Assembly: GCA_937974175.1 (NCBI GenBank)
Contig: CALJIG010000036.1
Span: forward strand, 1 to 64,000
Origin: an uncultured Ignavibacteria bacterium
GTDB lineage: Bacteria; Bacteroidota; Ignavibacteria; Tepidaquicellales; Tepidaquicellaceae
Reading direction: 5' to 3'
DNA length: 64,000 nucleotides
Of this stretch, positions 24,228 to 33,790 are shown piece by piece. The notes under the pieces were generated by a model. The model searched no databases, was not told the DNA's origin, and worked only from the letters and a program-made list of their open reading frames with translations. Both the position numbers and the translations under genes were made by a program. Numbering within the stretch: position 1 is the stretch's first letter; the number at the start of each line of letters is the position of its first letter.

Positions 24228-26195
24228 TTATTTTACCAATACCATAGATTTTGAGTCAGTAAAAAGCACTTCGCCGGACTTTGTATCCGTAGCCGTAAGC
24301 TTATAAAAATATGTTCCGGAAGATAATCCGAAGGAATCAAATATAATTTTGTATTTGCCGTCTTTTTGATTTATATAGGAGAAATTTCTTATTTCCTGAC
24401 CCAGCATATTATATATTTTTAACTGCACATCTGAGCTTCTTAAAATCTGATATGTAATTGTAGTCGACGGATTGAAAGGATTAGGATAATTTTGTGAAAG
24501 CGAATAGCTTACCGGAGTAACGGGTTCATCACCCGTTATCTTGCATAATATTTTATTATCAGGGTCAACTTTAAAAACGTTCGTCTTTTGCTTTGTGATA
24601 AAATTGAATGTCTGTACCTGCGCATTATTAAAAACTGTAAACGTTGTGTCACCTTCATCAAAAAATAATTTAATCTCTACCGGCATAGTAAAATAGGCAG
24701 GGTTAATATTTACTTCCTGGTCTATTTTTACTGCCGTATTATAAAACCCGTTCCCCGCATCAGATGAATTCATGCTAACATTATACTTAGGATAATTCTC
24801 TCCGTAAATCCATTGCCTGAAAAAATAATTCAGATTTTGCCCTGTAACCGCTTCTACATTTCTTTGAAAGTCTTCAGTCACGGCATTTTTATATGCAATA
24901 GTTGTATCGGCGGCATATCGTTTTATAGATGCAAAGTATAAAGAATCTCCTATAACATTTCTAAGCATGTACAGGACGGTCCCGCCTTTTGCGTATGTTC
25001 TCGTTCCGTCAAATATTTCCTCAACGCTTTCAATATCCTGTACGTAAATCGACCCGCGCGCATTTTTTGCATTATTCATTATAGCCTGCATAAATCCTTC
25101 GTAGCCGATTTTCCCGCGGACGTGCTCTTCATACAATGCTTCTCCATAAGTTGCAAAGCCCTCATTCAGCCAGATATGGTGCCAGTCTTTACAGGTAATT
25201 TTATCGCCAAACCATTGGTGAGTTAGCTCGTGCGCAATTATATCGTCGCTCCAGTATCCCATGGAAGAAATTGTCTGATGTTCCATGCCGGCCAGTCTGC
25301 CGAATTCAACATGTCCGTATTTTTCTTTTATAAAAGGATAGAACCCGTATATTGACGAATAAAAACTCAGCATGTCAATTGTTTTATCTATTTGTGGTTT
25401 TAGTGTGGTAAAGTGTTCGGGATAGATAAAATTATTGAACGGCATTGAATCAGTAGGAGAATATTTAAAGTATAAATCATACTGTATATAATTTGTAACA
25501 GCAAGAGATATCAGATAATTTGCTATAGGATATGACCCGTGCCATTTAAATGTTTTCGTTCCGTTGCCGTTTGTTGTAACTTCTTTTAATAAACCATTAG
25601 ATACAGCTGTAAAATTTTCAGCGCACGTAAGCCATACATCGCATGAATCTGCCTTATCATCCGGTACATTTTTACAGGGAAACCAGTCACTGGAGCCAAA
25701 TGGCTCGCTTAATGTCCAAATCACAGGAGTATTATTATGGCTGCCAAACTCAAAGCTTCCGAAGCCTGTTGGGTCAGGCAGTCCGTGATAATAAATTGTT
25801 ATTGATGTTAATTCATTTTGAATGAATGAACGGGGAAGAGCAATTTGAATTTTATCGTTAGTATGTGAGAAGCTTGTTGCTCCTGCCGTTGAAGTGATTG
25901 AATCAACGGTAAGAACATTGCTCAAATCGTAGAATAAAGAATTAATGGCAGCAACGGTTACCAAAGAATTAATTGTAACCTTGCCTGTTAATAAATTCGG
26001 CGCCGTTTGCAGAGCAAGCTCAAGCTTATAATAATTTACATTTATAGTTGTATCGCTTTTATAATTAGCGATATTACGGAAATTTTTTTTAATGTGAAAA
26101 TTTTTCTCAAGCTCTGAAACGGGCATATCACTTTTGAACTGCCCGAACAGATTATAAACAGAAAGAAAAAAAATTATTATAAAAATTTTTTTCAC
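24228..26195 (-). CDS. secreted M1-family metallo-aminopeptidase with T9SS sorting domain
   Basis: The 655-residue protein has a signal peptide (MKKIFIIIFFLSVYNLFGQ), an M1 N-terminal beta domain, and the zinc site HELTH (322-326) with the third ligand E345 in WLNEGFATYGEALYEE. The substrate-binding GxMEN motif reads GMEH here, seen in many T9SS-linked M1 proteins. The C-terminal 85 residues form a sorting domain (LSQNYPNPFNPSTTITY, end SMVLVK). It probably digests external peptides. No terminator is evident between it and the convergent gene 2 bp away. Confidence 0.93.
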   Translation of the reverse strand: MKKIFIIIFFLSVYNLFGQFKSDMPVSELEKNFHIKKNFRNIANYKSDTTINVNYYKLELALQTAPNLLTGKVTINSLVTVAAINSLFYDLSNVLTVDSITSTAGATSFSHTNDKIQIALPRSFIQNELTSITIYYHGLPDPTGFGSFEFGSHNNTPVIWTLSEPFGSSDWFPCKNVPDDKADSCDVWLTCAENFTAVSNGLLKEVTTNGNGTKTFKWHGSYPIANYLISLAVTNYIQYDLYFKYSPTDSMPFNNFIYPEHFTTLKPQIDKTIDMLSFYSSIYGFYPFIKEKYGHVEFGRLAGMEHQTISSMGYWSDDIIAHELTHQWFGDKITCKDWHHIWLNEGFATYGEALYEEHVRGKIGYEGFMQAIMNNAKNARGSIYVQDIESVEEIFDGTRTYAKGGTVLYMLRNVIGDSLYFASIKRYAADTTIAYKNAVTEDFQRNVEAVTGQNLNYFFRQWIYGENYPKYNVSMNSSDAGNGFYNTAVKIDQEVNINPAYFTMPVEIKLFFDEGDTTFTVFNNAQVQTFNFITKQKTNVFKVDPDNKILCKITGDEPVTPVSYSLSQNYPNPFNPSTTITYQILRSSDVQLKIYNMLGQEIRNFSYINQKDGKYKIIFDSFGLSSGTYFYKLTATDTKSGEVLFTDSKSMVLVK

Positions 26196-26209
26196 ATTGA
26201 GAAAGTTTA

Positions 26210-26959
26210 TCAGTTTAGTTCCTGAGTTTTAAATTTATCCCATTGTTCTTTCGCATACTCAAGAAAGCTTTTCGGAGCCTTATCGAAAGATGCATCAACT
26301 TTATAGTCTCCGCCTTCTCTTGTTGTTTTGCCGTCAACTTTATATTTCAGTTCATTCGTTCCTCTTAAAGCGTACTTATCTTTTCCTTCATGCATCATCA
26401 GCTTTAAGTCATCGGGGCTTACATCACCTTTGCAGGACATTCTGTAAAGGAAAGTCGTTTCAGCAATTCCATTCTCATTCATATCAGTTACCGTCAATGA
26501 ATTAGGATTGTAGTTCAAAGCCAAATCAAGCGGGCAGTCTTTTACAAAATCGTTTATCTGCCAAAGCACAGAATTTTCACCTGACTTTAATATATAATTA
26601 TATGCAAACAATTCTTTTGAAATTGCTTCATTGCCATCTTTATCGGTTCCGTTCTTAATTTCTGTTTCAGTTATTAAAAGTAAGTTCTCTCCGTTAGCAT
26701 CTTTCCATCTGGCGCCGCCCATTACTTTGCCTTTGAATTTTATATCTGAAGGAATATCTTTCTTATCGAACTTTAATACTTCAAGCTTTCCGGTAGTCTG
26801 CCCCGTTGCTTCAGGAGCTTTCTCTGTTTTGGTTTCAACTTCTTTCTTGGGTTCTTCTTTTTTAGTTTCAGTAGTTGGTTTTATTTCATCTTTTTTGCCG
26901 CAGGAGTAAAGCGAGAATGTTACAAGAACTGCAAGAATCAATACGATATTTTTCTTCAT
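26210..26959 (-). CDS. lipoprotein of unknown function with a charged linker
   Basis: The 249-residue product has a lipoprotein signal (ILAVLVTFSLYSCGKK) followed by a Lys/Glu/Thr-rich linker of about 40 residues and then a globular domain (KGKVMGGARWKDANGENLLLITETEI) without a family that I recognise. A beta-rich envelope domain is likely. It is 14 bp upstream of the aminopeptidase gene and probably shares its transcript. Confidence 0.8.
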   Translation of the reverse strand: MKKNIVLILAVLVTFSLYSCGKKDEIKPTTETKKEEPKKEVETKTEKAPEATGQTTGKLEVLKFDKKDIPSDIKFKGKVMGGARWKDANGENLLLITETEIKNGTDKDGNEAISKELFAYNYILKSGENSVLWQINDFVKDCPLDLALNYNPNSLTVTDMNENGIAETTFLYRMSCKGDVSPDDLKLMMHEGKDKYALRGTNELKYKVDGKTTREGGDYKVDASFDKAPKSFLEYAKEQWDKFKTQELN

Positions 26960-27048
26960 AGAAGGGACTATTTTGATTTGTATAATTAATTAAATTTAAT
27001 TCAAATTGTGACAACAAGAAATTCAACTTTTTTGCGTCTAAAGGTATA

Positions 27049-27462
27049 ATGAAAATATTTTTAATCATATCTATTTTTTGCACTGTGCTGCTTTTTTCTT
27101 CCTGCGGAAGTAAAAAGCAAAATGCATCAATCCCTGATCTTTCGCAAGCGAACAATATGAATATTATGTTCAAAATGGATTTTGATTCAACCTCGAAAAT
27201 GATAATTAAGACAGTTCCTATTAAAGAAGCAAAAAAAATGCTCGAGCTGAAAGAGCTTCTTAACTCAGAACCGTTCCCTTACATTTACTGCGCATCATCC
27301 GGCGCTATGAATTTTTATACAGACAGCACGCTTATATATAGCTTTGCATTTAACACCACTCCCGAACTGAGACACATTGCATACACTTATAATAGTAAAC
27401 TGATTGCAGTAACGCTCAGCGAGGAGAATGCAAAGTTTTTAGAAAGCTTTAAGAAGCAATAA
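27049..27462 (+). CDS. small lipoprotein of unknown function
   Basis: The 137-residue protein has a lipobox (FCTVLLFSSCGSKKQ) and a short mature domain with no motif that I recognise. It is divergent from the lipoprotein at 26210-26959, with an 89-bp gap that must hold both promoters. Confidence 0.75.
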   Translation: MKIFLIISIFCTVLLFSSCGSKKQNASIPDLSQANNMNIMFKMDFDSTSKMIIKTVPIKEAKKMLELKELLNSEPFPYIYCASSGAMNFYTDSTLIYSFAFNTTPELRHIAYTYNSKLIAVTLSEENAKFLESFKKQ

Positions 27463-27475
27463 TTTTTATTTAATT

Positions 27476-27515
27476 TCTGTGTTCTTTGTGAAACGCTCTG
27501 TGCTCTCTGTGGTTA
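27476..27515. repeat. degenerate CTCTGTG-type direct repeats
   Basis: The segment reads as successive variants of CTGTG separated by 7-12 bases and ends in CTCTGTGGTTAA. Short stretches of this kind recur in intergenic DNA of many environmental bacteria. No gene or terminator is evident in the 120-bp gap. Confidence 0.4.
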
Positions 27516-27582
27516 AGTATCACCGCAAGTTTTTTATAAAAAATTCATCTAACTCTTAAAATAGAAAATTATCCCCCAACAC

Positions 27583-28833
27583 ATGAAGAATCTGAAAAAA
27601 ACAATTTTATCTATTTTACTTCTGACGGCAACTATTGTTTACTCTCAGCCGGAACTGGTTAACTGGAGGCAAAATACATCAGGCGCTGTCGGCTACAATA
27701 ACCTTCCTGCTAATGTTCAGCAGGTATTTTATTCAACTAACTTTGTTTATGTAAAAGCCTCGGGTATTCCATCTTATACTATTGGACCATGGGCGATGAA
27801 TCCCAACACTCCGACAAATCAAAGCTGGACATTTAAAATTCCGCGCTTTCCTGTTCCTAATAGCGGAACTTTAACAACAGTCGGCGGCGGACAGATCGGC
27901 GTGCTGGTAAATGGAGTTGTTCTCTTCAATGCAGGAGATGCAATGACTTATAATAACGGAGGTATATGGCACAGAAACGCTCAGTACTTTGAAGCAACAA
28001 GTTTTGATACATCGGGCGGACATCCTGCCCCGGGCGGCGTGTATCATTATCATATAAATATGAAAAAATTATATACAGCCAACGCAAGCCAGCACTCGCC
28101 ATTGTTGGGATATATGTTTGACGGATATCCTGTTTACGGTTCTTATGCATACTCAAATACAAACGGCACAGGCGGAATACGAAGAATGAAAAGCGGTTAC
28201 GTTAAAAGAAATATTACAACAAGAACAACATTGCCGGATGGAACAGTTCTTCAGCCAAGCCAGTACGGTCCTGCCGTGAGTACACAATATCCTTTAGGAT
28301 GTTTCTATGAAGATTATGTATTGACGACTACAGGCGTTGACCTTGATAAACACAACGGAAGGTTTGCTGTAACACCTGAATATCCTGCCGGAATTTATGC
28401 TTACTATTTAACAATCGATGAAGCAGGAACGCCGGAGTACCCCTATATTGTCGGACCGACTTATTATGGTGTAGTTACTGCCGGCAATACGCCTCCCGGC
28501 GGTCATGTTACAATCAGCGAGCCCGTTACACAATATTTCCCGACGGCAATAGGAGAAAATACAACACCCTTAAATTTTACTTTGTATCAGAATTATCCTA
28601 ATCCTTTTAATCCCGAAACAAATATTAAGTTCGACTTGGCAAAATCTGATTTTGTTTCTTTAAAAGTTTATGATGCGCAGGGAAGAGAAGTTGCAAACCT
28701 TGTAAATGAAAAGCTGAGCACAGGCTCTTATACGGTGAAGTTCAATGCAGCTAATTTATCGTCCGGAGTTTATTATTATTCGCTTAGAACTTCAGGCAGT
28801 GTAATTACCAATAAAATGCTTTTGGTGAAGTAA
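27583..28833 (+). CDS. YHYH-domain secreted protein with T9SS sorting domain
   Basis: The 416-residue protein has a signal peptide (MKNLKKTILSILLLTATIVYSQ), a YHYH domain with GGHPAPGGVYHYHINMKKLY and LLGYMFDGYPVYGSY, and a T9SS tail (LYQNYPNPFNPETNIKF, end MLLVK). The YHYH domain is a conserved surface domain whose function is not established; the histidine cluster would suit metal binding. It is the only gene in its transcription unit. Confidence 0.9.
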   Translation: MKNLKKTILSILLLTATIVYSQPELVNWRQNTSGAVGYNNLPANVQQVFYSTNFVYVKASGIPSYTIGPWAMNPNTPTNQSWTFKIPRFPVPNSGTLTTVGGGQIGVLVNGVVLFNAGDAMTYNNGGIWHRNAQYFEATSFDTSGGHPAPGGVYHYHINMKKLYTANASQHSPLLGYMFDGYPVYGSYAYSNTNGTGGIRRMKSGYVKRNITTRTTLPDGTVLQPSQYGPAVSTQYPLGCFYEDYVLTTTGVDLDKHNGRFAVTPEYPAGIYAYYLTIDEAGTPEYPYIVGPTYYGVVTAGNTPPGGHVTISEPVTQYFPTAIGENTTPLNFTLYQNYPNPFNPETNIKFDLAKSDFVSLKVYDAQGREVANLVNEKLSTGSYTVKFNAANLSSGVYYYSLRTSGSVITNKMLLVK

Positions 28834-28855
28834 TACGAGATTCTTTGTTCTCTTT

Positions 28856-28873
28856 CCCAAACGGGGGTTTGGG
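28856..28873. repeat. CCCAAAC palindrome
   Basis: CCCAAAC (28856-28862) and GTTTGGG (28867-28873) flank GGGG. The arms equal the inner arms of the hairpin at 2203-2230, so it is probably a member of the same family. Confidence 0.6.
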
Positions 28874-28917
28874 ACTGAGATAGGTTTTGTAGTAAATTAA
28901 TTCAAACCCCAAAAAAG

Positions 28918-28953
28918 AAAATCCCGCTGTTTTAGAAGAGCAGCTGGATTTTT
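28918..28953 (+). terminator. terminator after the YHYH gene
   Basis: AAAATCC-C-GCTG (28918-28929) pairs with CAGC-T-GGATTTT (28941-28952) with one internal mismatch and ends in T's. It is a near copy of the terminator at 31558-31595. Confidence 0.65.
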
Positions 28954-29161
28954 GAAATATAAATTTATTTATAAAAAAACTAAAACACTTCTGCATATAA
29001 AGTTTTATCTACCAATTCTGATACACTTCTAATATCCAAATTCCAATATTCACAAATCAGTTGTTTTTAATTTGTAACTCAATAATTTCTTTTTCCAAAT
29101 ACAGGGCTTGGGACAAATAGAATTATACTATTAAAGAACATTATTATTAAAACTATTAACT

Positions 29162-31516
29162 ATGAAAAAGTACATTTTGTTATTTTTAATTTTGGTAACT
29201 CATATTTCTTATGCCCAAAACAATAAGCAAAACATCAGAGGAACTATAATTGATAATCTCTCTTTAACTCCATTACAGAACGCAGTTATAAAGATTTCAA
29301 ATACTTCAGAGAATAATGTTGCACAATCCGATGTTAATGGTAATTACGTTATAGAAAATATAAACCCGGGCAGGTATGAAATTAAAATCTCACTTGTAGG
29401 ATACAAAAATATTGTAGTCCCAAATATTGTCGTTTCTTCCGGTAAGGAATCTATTTTAGACATCAAAATGGATGAAGATTTATTGTTCACCGAAGCGATT
29501 GAAGTAAATGTAAATGAAAAAGATAAAACTATAAATGATTTGGTTACAAATAGCGCCCGAACATTTTCAATGGAGGAAGTAAACCGGTACTCGGGCAGCA
29601 GAAATGACCCCGCGCGTTTAGTATCAAATTTTGCAGGTGTAAACACACCGGACGATTCAAGAAATGACATTGTTATTCGTGGAAATTCACCTGTTGGAGT
29701 TTTATGGAGAATAGACGGAATGAACGTAACAAATCCGAATCATTTCGCTTCAGTCGGCAGTACAGGAGGAGCCGTAAGCGCATTAAATACTAATCTGCTT
29801 AAAAACTCTGATTTTTTTACTTCTGCTTTTCCTTCAGAGTATGGTAATGCTATCTCAGGAGTTTTTGATTTAGGTTTTAGAAATGGGAATACTAAAAAGA
29901 GAGAGACATCACTTCAGTTGGGAGTTATAACAGGGTTGGAAGCTGTTACAGAAGGACCCATTAACAAAAATAACGGTTCATCTTATTTAATCGGATATAG
30001 ATATTCTCTCGCAGGTATAGTGCAATCATTTGGAGTTGATATAGGTACTCCGTCAACCCCTTCTTATCAGGACCTTTCTTTTAAAATTAACAGCGGAAAA
30101 ACAAAACTCGGAACATTTTCAACTTTTGGAATTATAGCTTCAAGCAATATTTCTTTAAAGGGTGATAATTCTACATCACTCTATGGTAATGGAAACGATG
30201 CTGATTTTAGCAGCAAAATCCGAATAGTTGGTTTAAACCATCTTCTATTATTAAACAGTAAATCTTTTATTAGCTCTTCCATTGGATTAAATTATACAAA
30301 AACAGAAGTCTCAAATTACGATTTGGATTCAGCCAGAATTTCTTTCCTTAAAGAAGAAAGCAATACACGCAAAGCAGGATATAATTTTATTACTAACTAT
30401 AATGCGAAAATAAATTCAAGATTATTTGTAAAGCTTGGATTTCAAGCTGAATATATGGATTTATATTTATTTGATAGAACAAAAAGAAATCAACGGGAAA
30501 ACTGGGTACAAGTATGGGACTATAACAGCAATACAACTTTAGCGCAAACATTTGCTCATATTAAATATGATATCAGCGAAAAATTTGTTTTGAACACCGG
30601 TTTACATGCTCAGAAATTTTTTCTGAATAACTCTGTTTCGGTTGAACCGCGACTTGGTATAATATATAATGTTAATTCTAACAGCAGTTTCAGTTTAGCT
30701 TACGGATTACACTCTATGATGCAGCCCTTAAATATTTATTTTTTACAAACACAAAACCCGGATGGCTCTTATAACTATATTAACAAGAATCTGGATTTTA
30801 CAAAAAGTAATCATTTTGTTTTAGGTTATGATTTACAGCCCCTTAAAGACTGGCGAATAAAAGCTGAAGTATATTATCAGGATATATTCAATGTGCCCGT
30901 TAACAATTACTCCAGTAGTTATTCTATGCTAAATACAGGAGCCACTTTTAAAACTGATCTGGAAGATAGTCTTGTAAATAAAGGCACAGGCAAAAACTAC
31001 GGCGCGGAGCTGACCGTTGAAAAATTTTTTAGTGCGGGATACTATGGTTTGTTCACTGTTTCAGTTTACAAATCAAAATATACTGCAAGTGATGGCATTG
31101 AAAGAAACACCGCTTTTAACGGGAGTTATGTTTATAATATTCTGGGAGGAAAGGAATGGGAAGTTGGAAGCTCGAAAATAAATAAGTTAACTGCTGACTT
31201 TAAAATTACAGGTGCAGGCGGAAGACCATATACTCCGATTGATTTGCTTGCATCAGAAATGACTGGCAAAGAGCAATTGCAAAGCAATTCAGCTTATACA
31301 GAATATTATTCCAACTATTTCAGAATTGATTTAAAAGTAGGCTATACAATTAACAGTAGCACAAGTAAATTATCTCAGTCATTTTCATTAGACTTACAGA
31401 ATGTAACAAACAATAAAAACGTTTTTTCTCAGACTTATGATAACGGAAATAAATCTATAAAAACCACTTACCAGCTTGGCTTGTTTCCAAATTTTGTTTA
31501 TAAATTACAATTTTAA
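29162..31516 (+). CDS. TonB-dependent outer-membrane receptor
   Basis: The 784-residue protein has a signal peptide (KYILLFLILVTHISYAQ), an N-terminal carboxypeptidase-regulatory-like domain (IRGTIIDNLSLTPLQNAVIKI and GNYVIENINPGRYEIKISLVGYK), a plug domain (about 120-230, with SRNDIVIRGNSPVGVLWRIDGMNVTNPNHF) and a beta-barrel ending with an aromatic residue (FVYKLQF). It should take up a large substrate with energy from TonB. No SusD partner follows, so it is not a Sus pair. The substrate is unknown. Confidence 0.93.
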   Translation: MKKYILLFLILVTHISYAQNNKQNIRGTIIDNLSLTPLQNAVIKISNTSENNVAQSDVNGNYVIENINPGRYEIKISLVGYKNIVVPNIVVSSGKESILDIKMDEDLLFTEAIEVNVNEKDKTINDLVTNSARTFSMEEVNRYSGSRNDPARLVSNFAGVNTPDDSRNDIVIRGNSPVGVLWRIDGMNVTNPNHFASVGSTGGAVSALNTNLLKNSDFFTSAFPSEYGNAISGVFDLGFRNGNTKKRETSLQLGVITGLEAVTEGPINKNNGSSYLIGYRYSLAGIVQSFGVDIGTPSTPSYQDLSFKINSGKTKLGTFSTFGIIASSNISLKGDNSTSLYGNGNDADFSSKIRIVGLNHLLLLNSKSFISSSIGLNYTKTEVSNYDLDSARISFLKEESNTRKAGYNFITNYNAKINSRLFVKLGFQAEYMDLYLFDRTKRNQRENWVQVWDYNSNTTLAQTFAHIKYDISEKFVLNTGLHAQKFFLNNSVSVEPRLGIIYNVNSNSSFSLAYGLHSMMQPLNIYFLQTQNPDGSYNYINKNLDFTKSNHFVLGYDLQPLKDWRIKAEVYYQDIFNVPVNNYSSSYSMLNTGATFKTDLEDSLVNKGTGKNYGAELTVEKFFSAGYYGLFTVSVYKSKYTASDGIERNTAFNGSYVYNILGGKEWEVGSSKINKLTADFKITGAGGRPYTPIDLLASEMTGKEQLQSNSAYTEYYSNYFRIDLKVGYTINSSTSKLSQSFSLDLQNVTNNKNVFSQTYDNGNKSIKTTYQLGLFPNFVYKLQF

Positions 31517-31557
31517 TTTATAACATAATATTTTGAGTATGTTCGTTTTAAAAAAAG

Positions 31558-31595
31558 AAAATCCCGCTGTTCGTAAAAAGCAGCGGGATTTTTTT
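31558..31595 (+). terminator. terminator after the TonB receptor gene
   Basis: AAAATCCCGCTG (31558-31569) pairs perfectly with CAGCGGGATTTT (31581-31592), followed by more T's. Its left arm and upstream bases repeat those of the terminator before the gene. Confidence 0.9.
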
Positions 31596-31641
31596 ATTAT
31601 AAAATTTATAATAGCTTTACCACAAAATGGATAGAAATCAA

Positions 31642-32409
31642 TCAAATATTAATCCCTAATCCTAATTGATTCATCAAAAGTTTTGCAACTCTTATACTAT
31701 TTTCCCAACCATTACAATAATCTGGGCTTAACGCGATAGTCAAAACCTCAATTTTCGACCAAGATTTATTGATTTCATCTGCAACTTTGATAACAAACTC
31801 ATCACTTAAAAATTGAAATCGTTTATCATCGCTATCAGTAAAAAAGTAATCGATGTCTAAATTAACAATCCATTTAATATCTGAATCTTTTGTTGATGAA
31901 TAATAATCAATCCAACATGATAAATTGAGAGGTAGCTCGTATATTTCTTTTTCACTGCTAACCATTATAATATCTTTACCACCATCATTAACTTTTTCTA
32001 TCCTATCACCATCACGATGTGTTGCAAATATACTATGATAAATATTGTCGCAATAAAGACAATAGAAAATTGATAGATAGTTATCCCATCTAAAAAGCTG
32101 ACATCTATCATTATTAGAAATAATTTCCAAATTGTAATCTATAGCAAGAAATTCTTCTAAAGTTATTTTTGAAAGATCTATTTTAGTATCTCTTAATTCT
32201 TTGAGCCAGCAATCTAATTGACTAGTTAGTAAATCATAATGTCTGTCAATGTGAAGTACACTATATTTTTTATCTAATTTTATTTTTTGAAGCCAACACC
32301 AAATAGCAGCAAGGTGGTTATCCATTAAATAAGATTTGCCGTCATTGAATAGGATATTGAGATTATGTGCTCCAGATTCATTAAACCCTTTGTTAACTAT
32401 TTCAATCAT
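31642..32409 (-). CDS. UPF0489 family protein, arginase-like
   Basis: The 255-residue protein fits the UPF0489 (C5orf22-like) family. Conserved features are MDNHLAAIWCW (29-39), VLHIDRHYDLL (51-61), VNLDIDYFF (182-190) and LSPDYCNGWENSIRV (228-241). HIDRHYD and LDIDYF recall the metal-binding HIDAHxD and SxDxDxxDP of arginases. A member of this family, OspR, is a peptide arginase that turns arginine into ornithine in ribosomal peptides. No maturase or precursor peptide is visible nearby. It probably lies alone between a terminator and NDH-2, in the same direction as NDH-2, 33 bp after it. Confidence 0.8.
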   Translation of the reverse strand: MIEIVNKGFNESGAHNLNILFNDGKSYLMDNHLAAIWCWLQKIKLDKKYSVLHIDRHYDLLTSQLDCWLKELRDTKIDLSKITLEEFLAIDYNLEIISNNDRCQLFRWDNYLSIFYCLYCDNIYHSIFATHRDGDRIEKVNDGGKDIIMVSSEKEIYELPLNLSCWIDYYSSTKDSDIKWIVNLDIDYFFTDSDDKRFQFLSDEFVIKVADEINKSWSKIEVLTIALSPDYCNGWENSIRVAKLLMNQLGLGINI

Positions 32410-32442
32410 TAGTGTTACTATATAAATTAATAATAAAACTCC

Positions 32443-33705
32443 CTAATAAACTTCATTATCCTTTACATCAATCGGAGATTGTATCACGCGCGCGCCGGCG
32501 CCGAAGGTAAGATAACTCCACATCCACGTAAGCAGAATGGAGATTTTATTTTTAAATCCGACAAGATAAAATATGTGCAGCCCCAGCCATGAGAGCCATC
32601 CGAAAAATCCCTTATACTTTAGCTTTCCTATTTCGGCAACGGCATCTTTTCTGCCTATAGTAGCCATCGAACCTTTATCTATATAACGGAACGGCTTTCT
32701 CTCTTTTTTACTTATATCGTTAACTACAGTTCGTGCAACGTATCTTCCCTGCTGCATTGCAACGGGTGATACTCCCGGAAGTAAATGCCCGTCCTGAGTA
32801 AATGCAGCCATATCACCTATCACGAAAATTTCGGGATAAGCATCAAGCGAGCAGAACTGATTTACAATTACTCTTCCCGCTCTGTCTATCGGTACATCAA
32901 GTGTTTTTGTAAACGGAACTGCCTCTACACCTGCCGCCCAGATTATTGTACCGGCTTCAAAATCTTTTCCTTCAGTAAAAACTTTTCCTTCTTCAATATT
33001 ATTTACGCGAGTGTTCAGATAAACTTTTACTCCCCGCTCTTCGAGACTTTTTCTTGCATAATCTGAGAGACTTGCATCAAATGAAGCAAGCAGACGCGGT
33101 CCGCCTTCTATTAAACTAATCTCTGCTTTTGATGTATCTATTTTTCTGAAATCTTTTTTTATGATATTGTGAGATAGCTCTGCTATAGAGCCTGCAAGCT
33201 CAACACCTGTCGGACCGCCGCCTATGATAATATATTTCAGAAGCTTTTCGGCATTCTCAGGATAGTTCTCTGCATCTTCAAATGAGAAAAGAATTTTCTT
33301 TCTGACCTTCAATGCATCGGTAAGATTTTTTAATCCGACTGTATATTTCTCCCAGTCATTGTGTCCGAAGTAACTCGTCTTCGCACCCATGGCAAGGACA
33401 AGATAATCATATTTTAGCGCGCGGTCATTGAAAAAGATAATGCGTTTCTCTTTATCGATATGTGTTACATTGGACATTATCACTGTAACATTTTCATAAC
33501 CTTCTGAAAGTGAACGTGCGGGAATTGCAATATCTGCGGGAGATAAAACGGCAGTCGCTACCTGATAAAGCAGCGGTTGGAAAAGGTGATGATTGGCGCG
33601 GTCAATGAGTGTTATTTTAAGTTCGTGGTACTTTGCAAGTTTTTTAACAGCCTGCAAACCTCCAAATCCTGCGCCTACTACTACAACTTCTTTTACTTCT
33701 TTCAT
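32443..33705 (-). CDS. ndh: type II NADH dehydrogenase (NDH-2)
   Basis: This 420-residue flavoprotein feeds electrons from NADH to quinone without pumping protons. It has an N-terminal FAD site VVVGAGFGGLQAVKKL (9-24), the NADH site IIGGGPTGVELAGSIAEL around 165, and a C-terminal FAD motif VIGDMAAF. The C-terminal segment LGLHIFYLVGFKNKISILLTWMWSYLTFGAG would anchor it to the membrane. It would supply the respiratory chain that ends in the cbb3 oxidase coded earlier in the window. Confidence 0.95.
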   Translation of the reverse strand: MKEVKEVVVVGAGFGGLQAVKKLAKYHELKITLIDRANHHLFQPLLYQVATAVLSPADIAIPARSLSEGYENVTVIMSNVTHIDKEKRIIFFNDRALKYDYLVLAMGAKTSYFGHNDWEKYTVGLKNLTDALKVRKKILFSFEDAENYPENAEKLLKYIIIGGGPTGVELAGSIAELSHNIIKKDFRKIDTSKAEISLIEGGPRLLASFDASLSDYARKSLEERGVKVYLNTRVNNIEEGKVFTEGKDFEAGTIIWAAGVEAVPFTKTLDVPIDRAGRVIVNQFCSLDAYPEIFVIGDMAAFTQDGHLLPGVSPVAMQQGRYVARTVVNDISKKERKPFRYIDKGSMATIGRKDAVAEIGKLKYKGFFGWLSWLGLHIFYLVGFKNKISILLTWMWSYLTFGAGARVIQSPIDVKDNEVY

Positions 33706-33790
33706 AATTAGCCCTAAGTTATAATACGAAAGTACATAAAAATAGTTAAGGAAAATTTAAAGAATAAGTCAGAAGCTTTTAAAATTTACC

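Larger units (their letters stand above)
28834..29161. other. 328-bp gap with two hairpins, no gene
   Basis: It holds the palindrome at 28856-28873 and the terminator-like hairpin at 28918-28953. The rest, up to the TonB receptor gene, is AT-rich and without clear structure. I could not pick a convincing promoter for the receptor. Confidence 0.6.
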
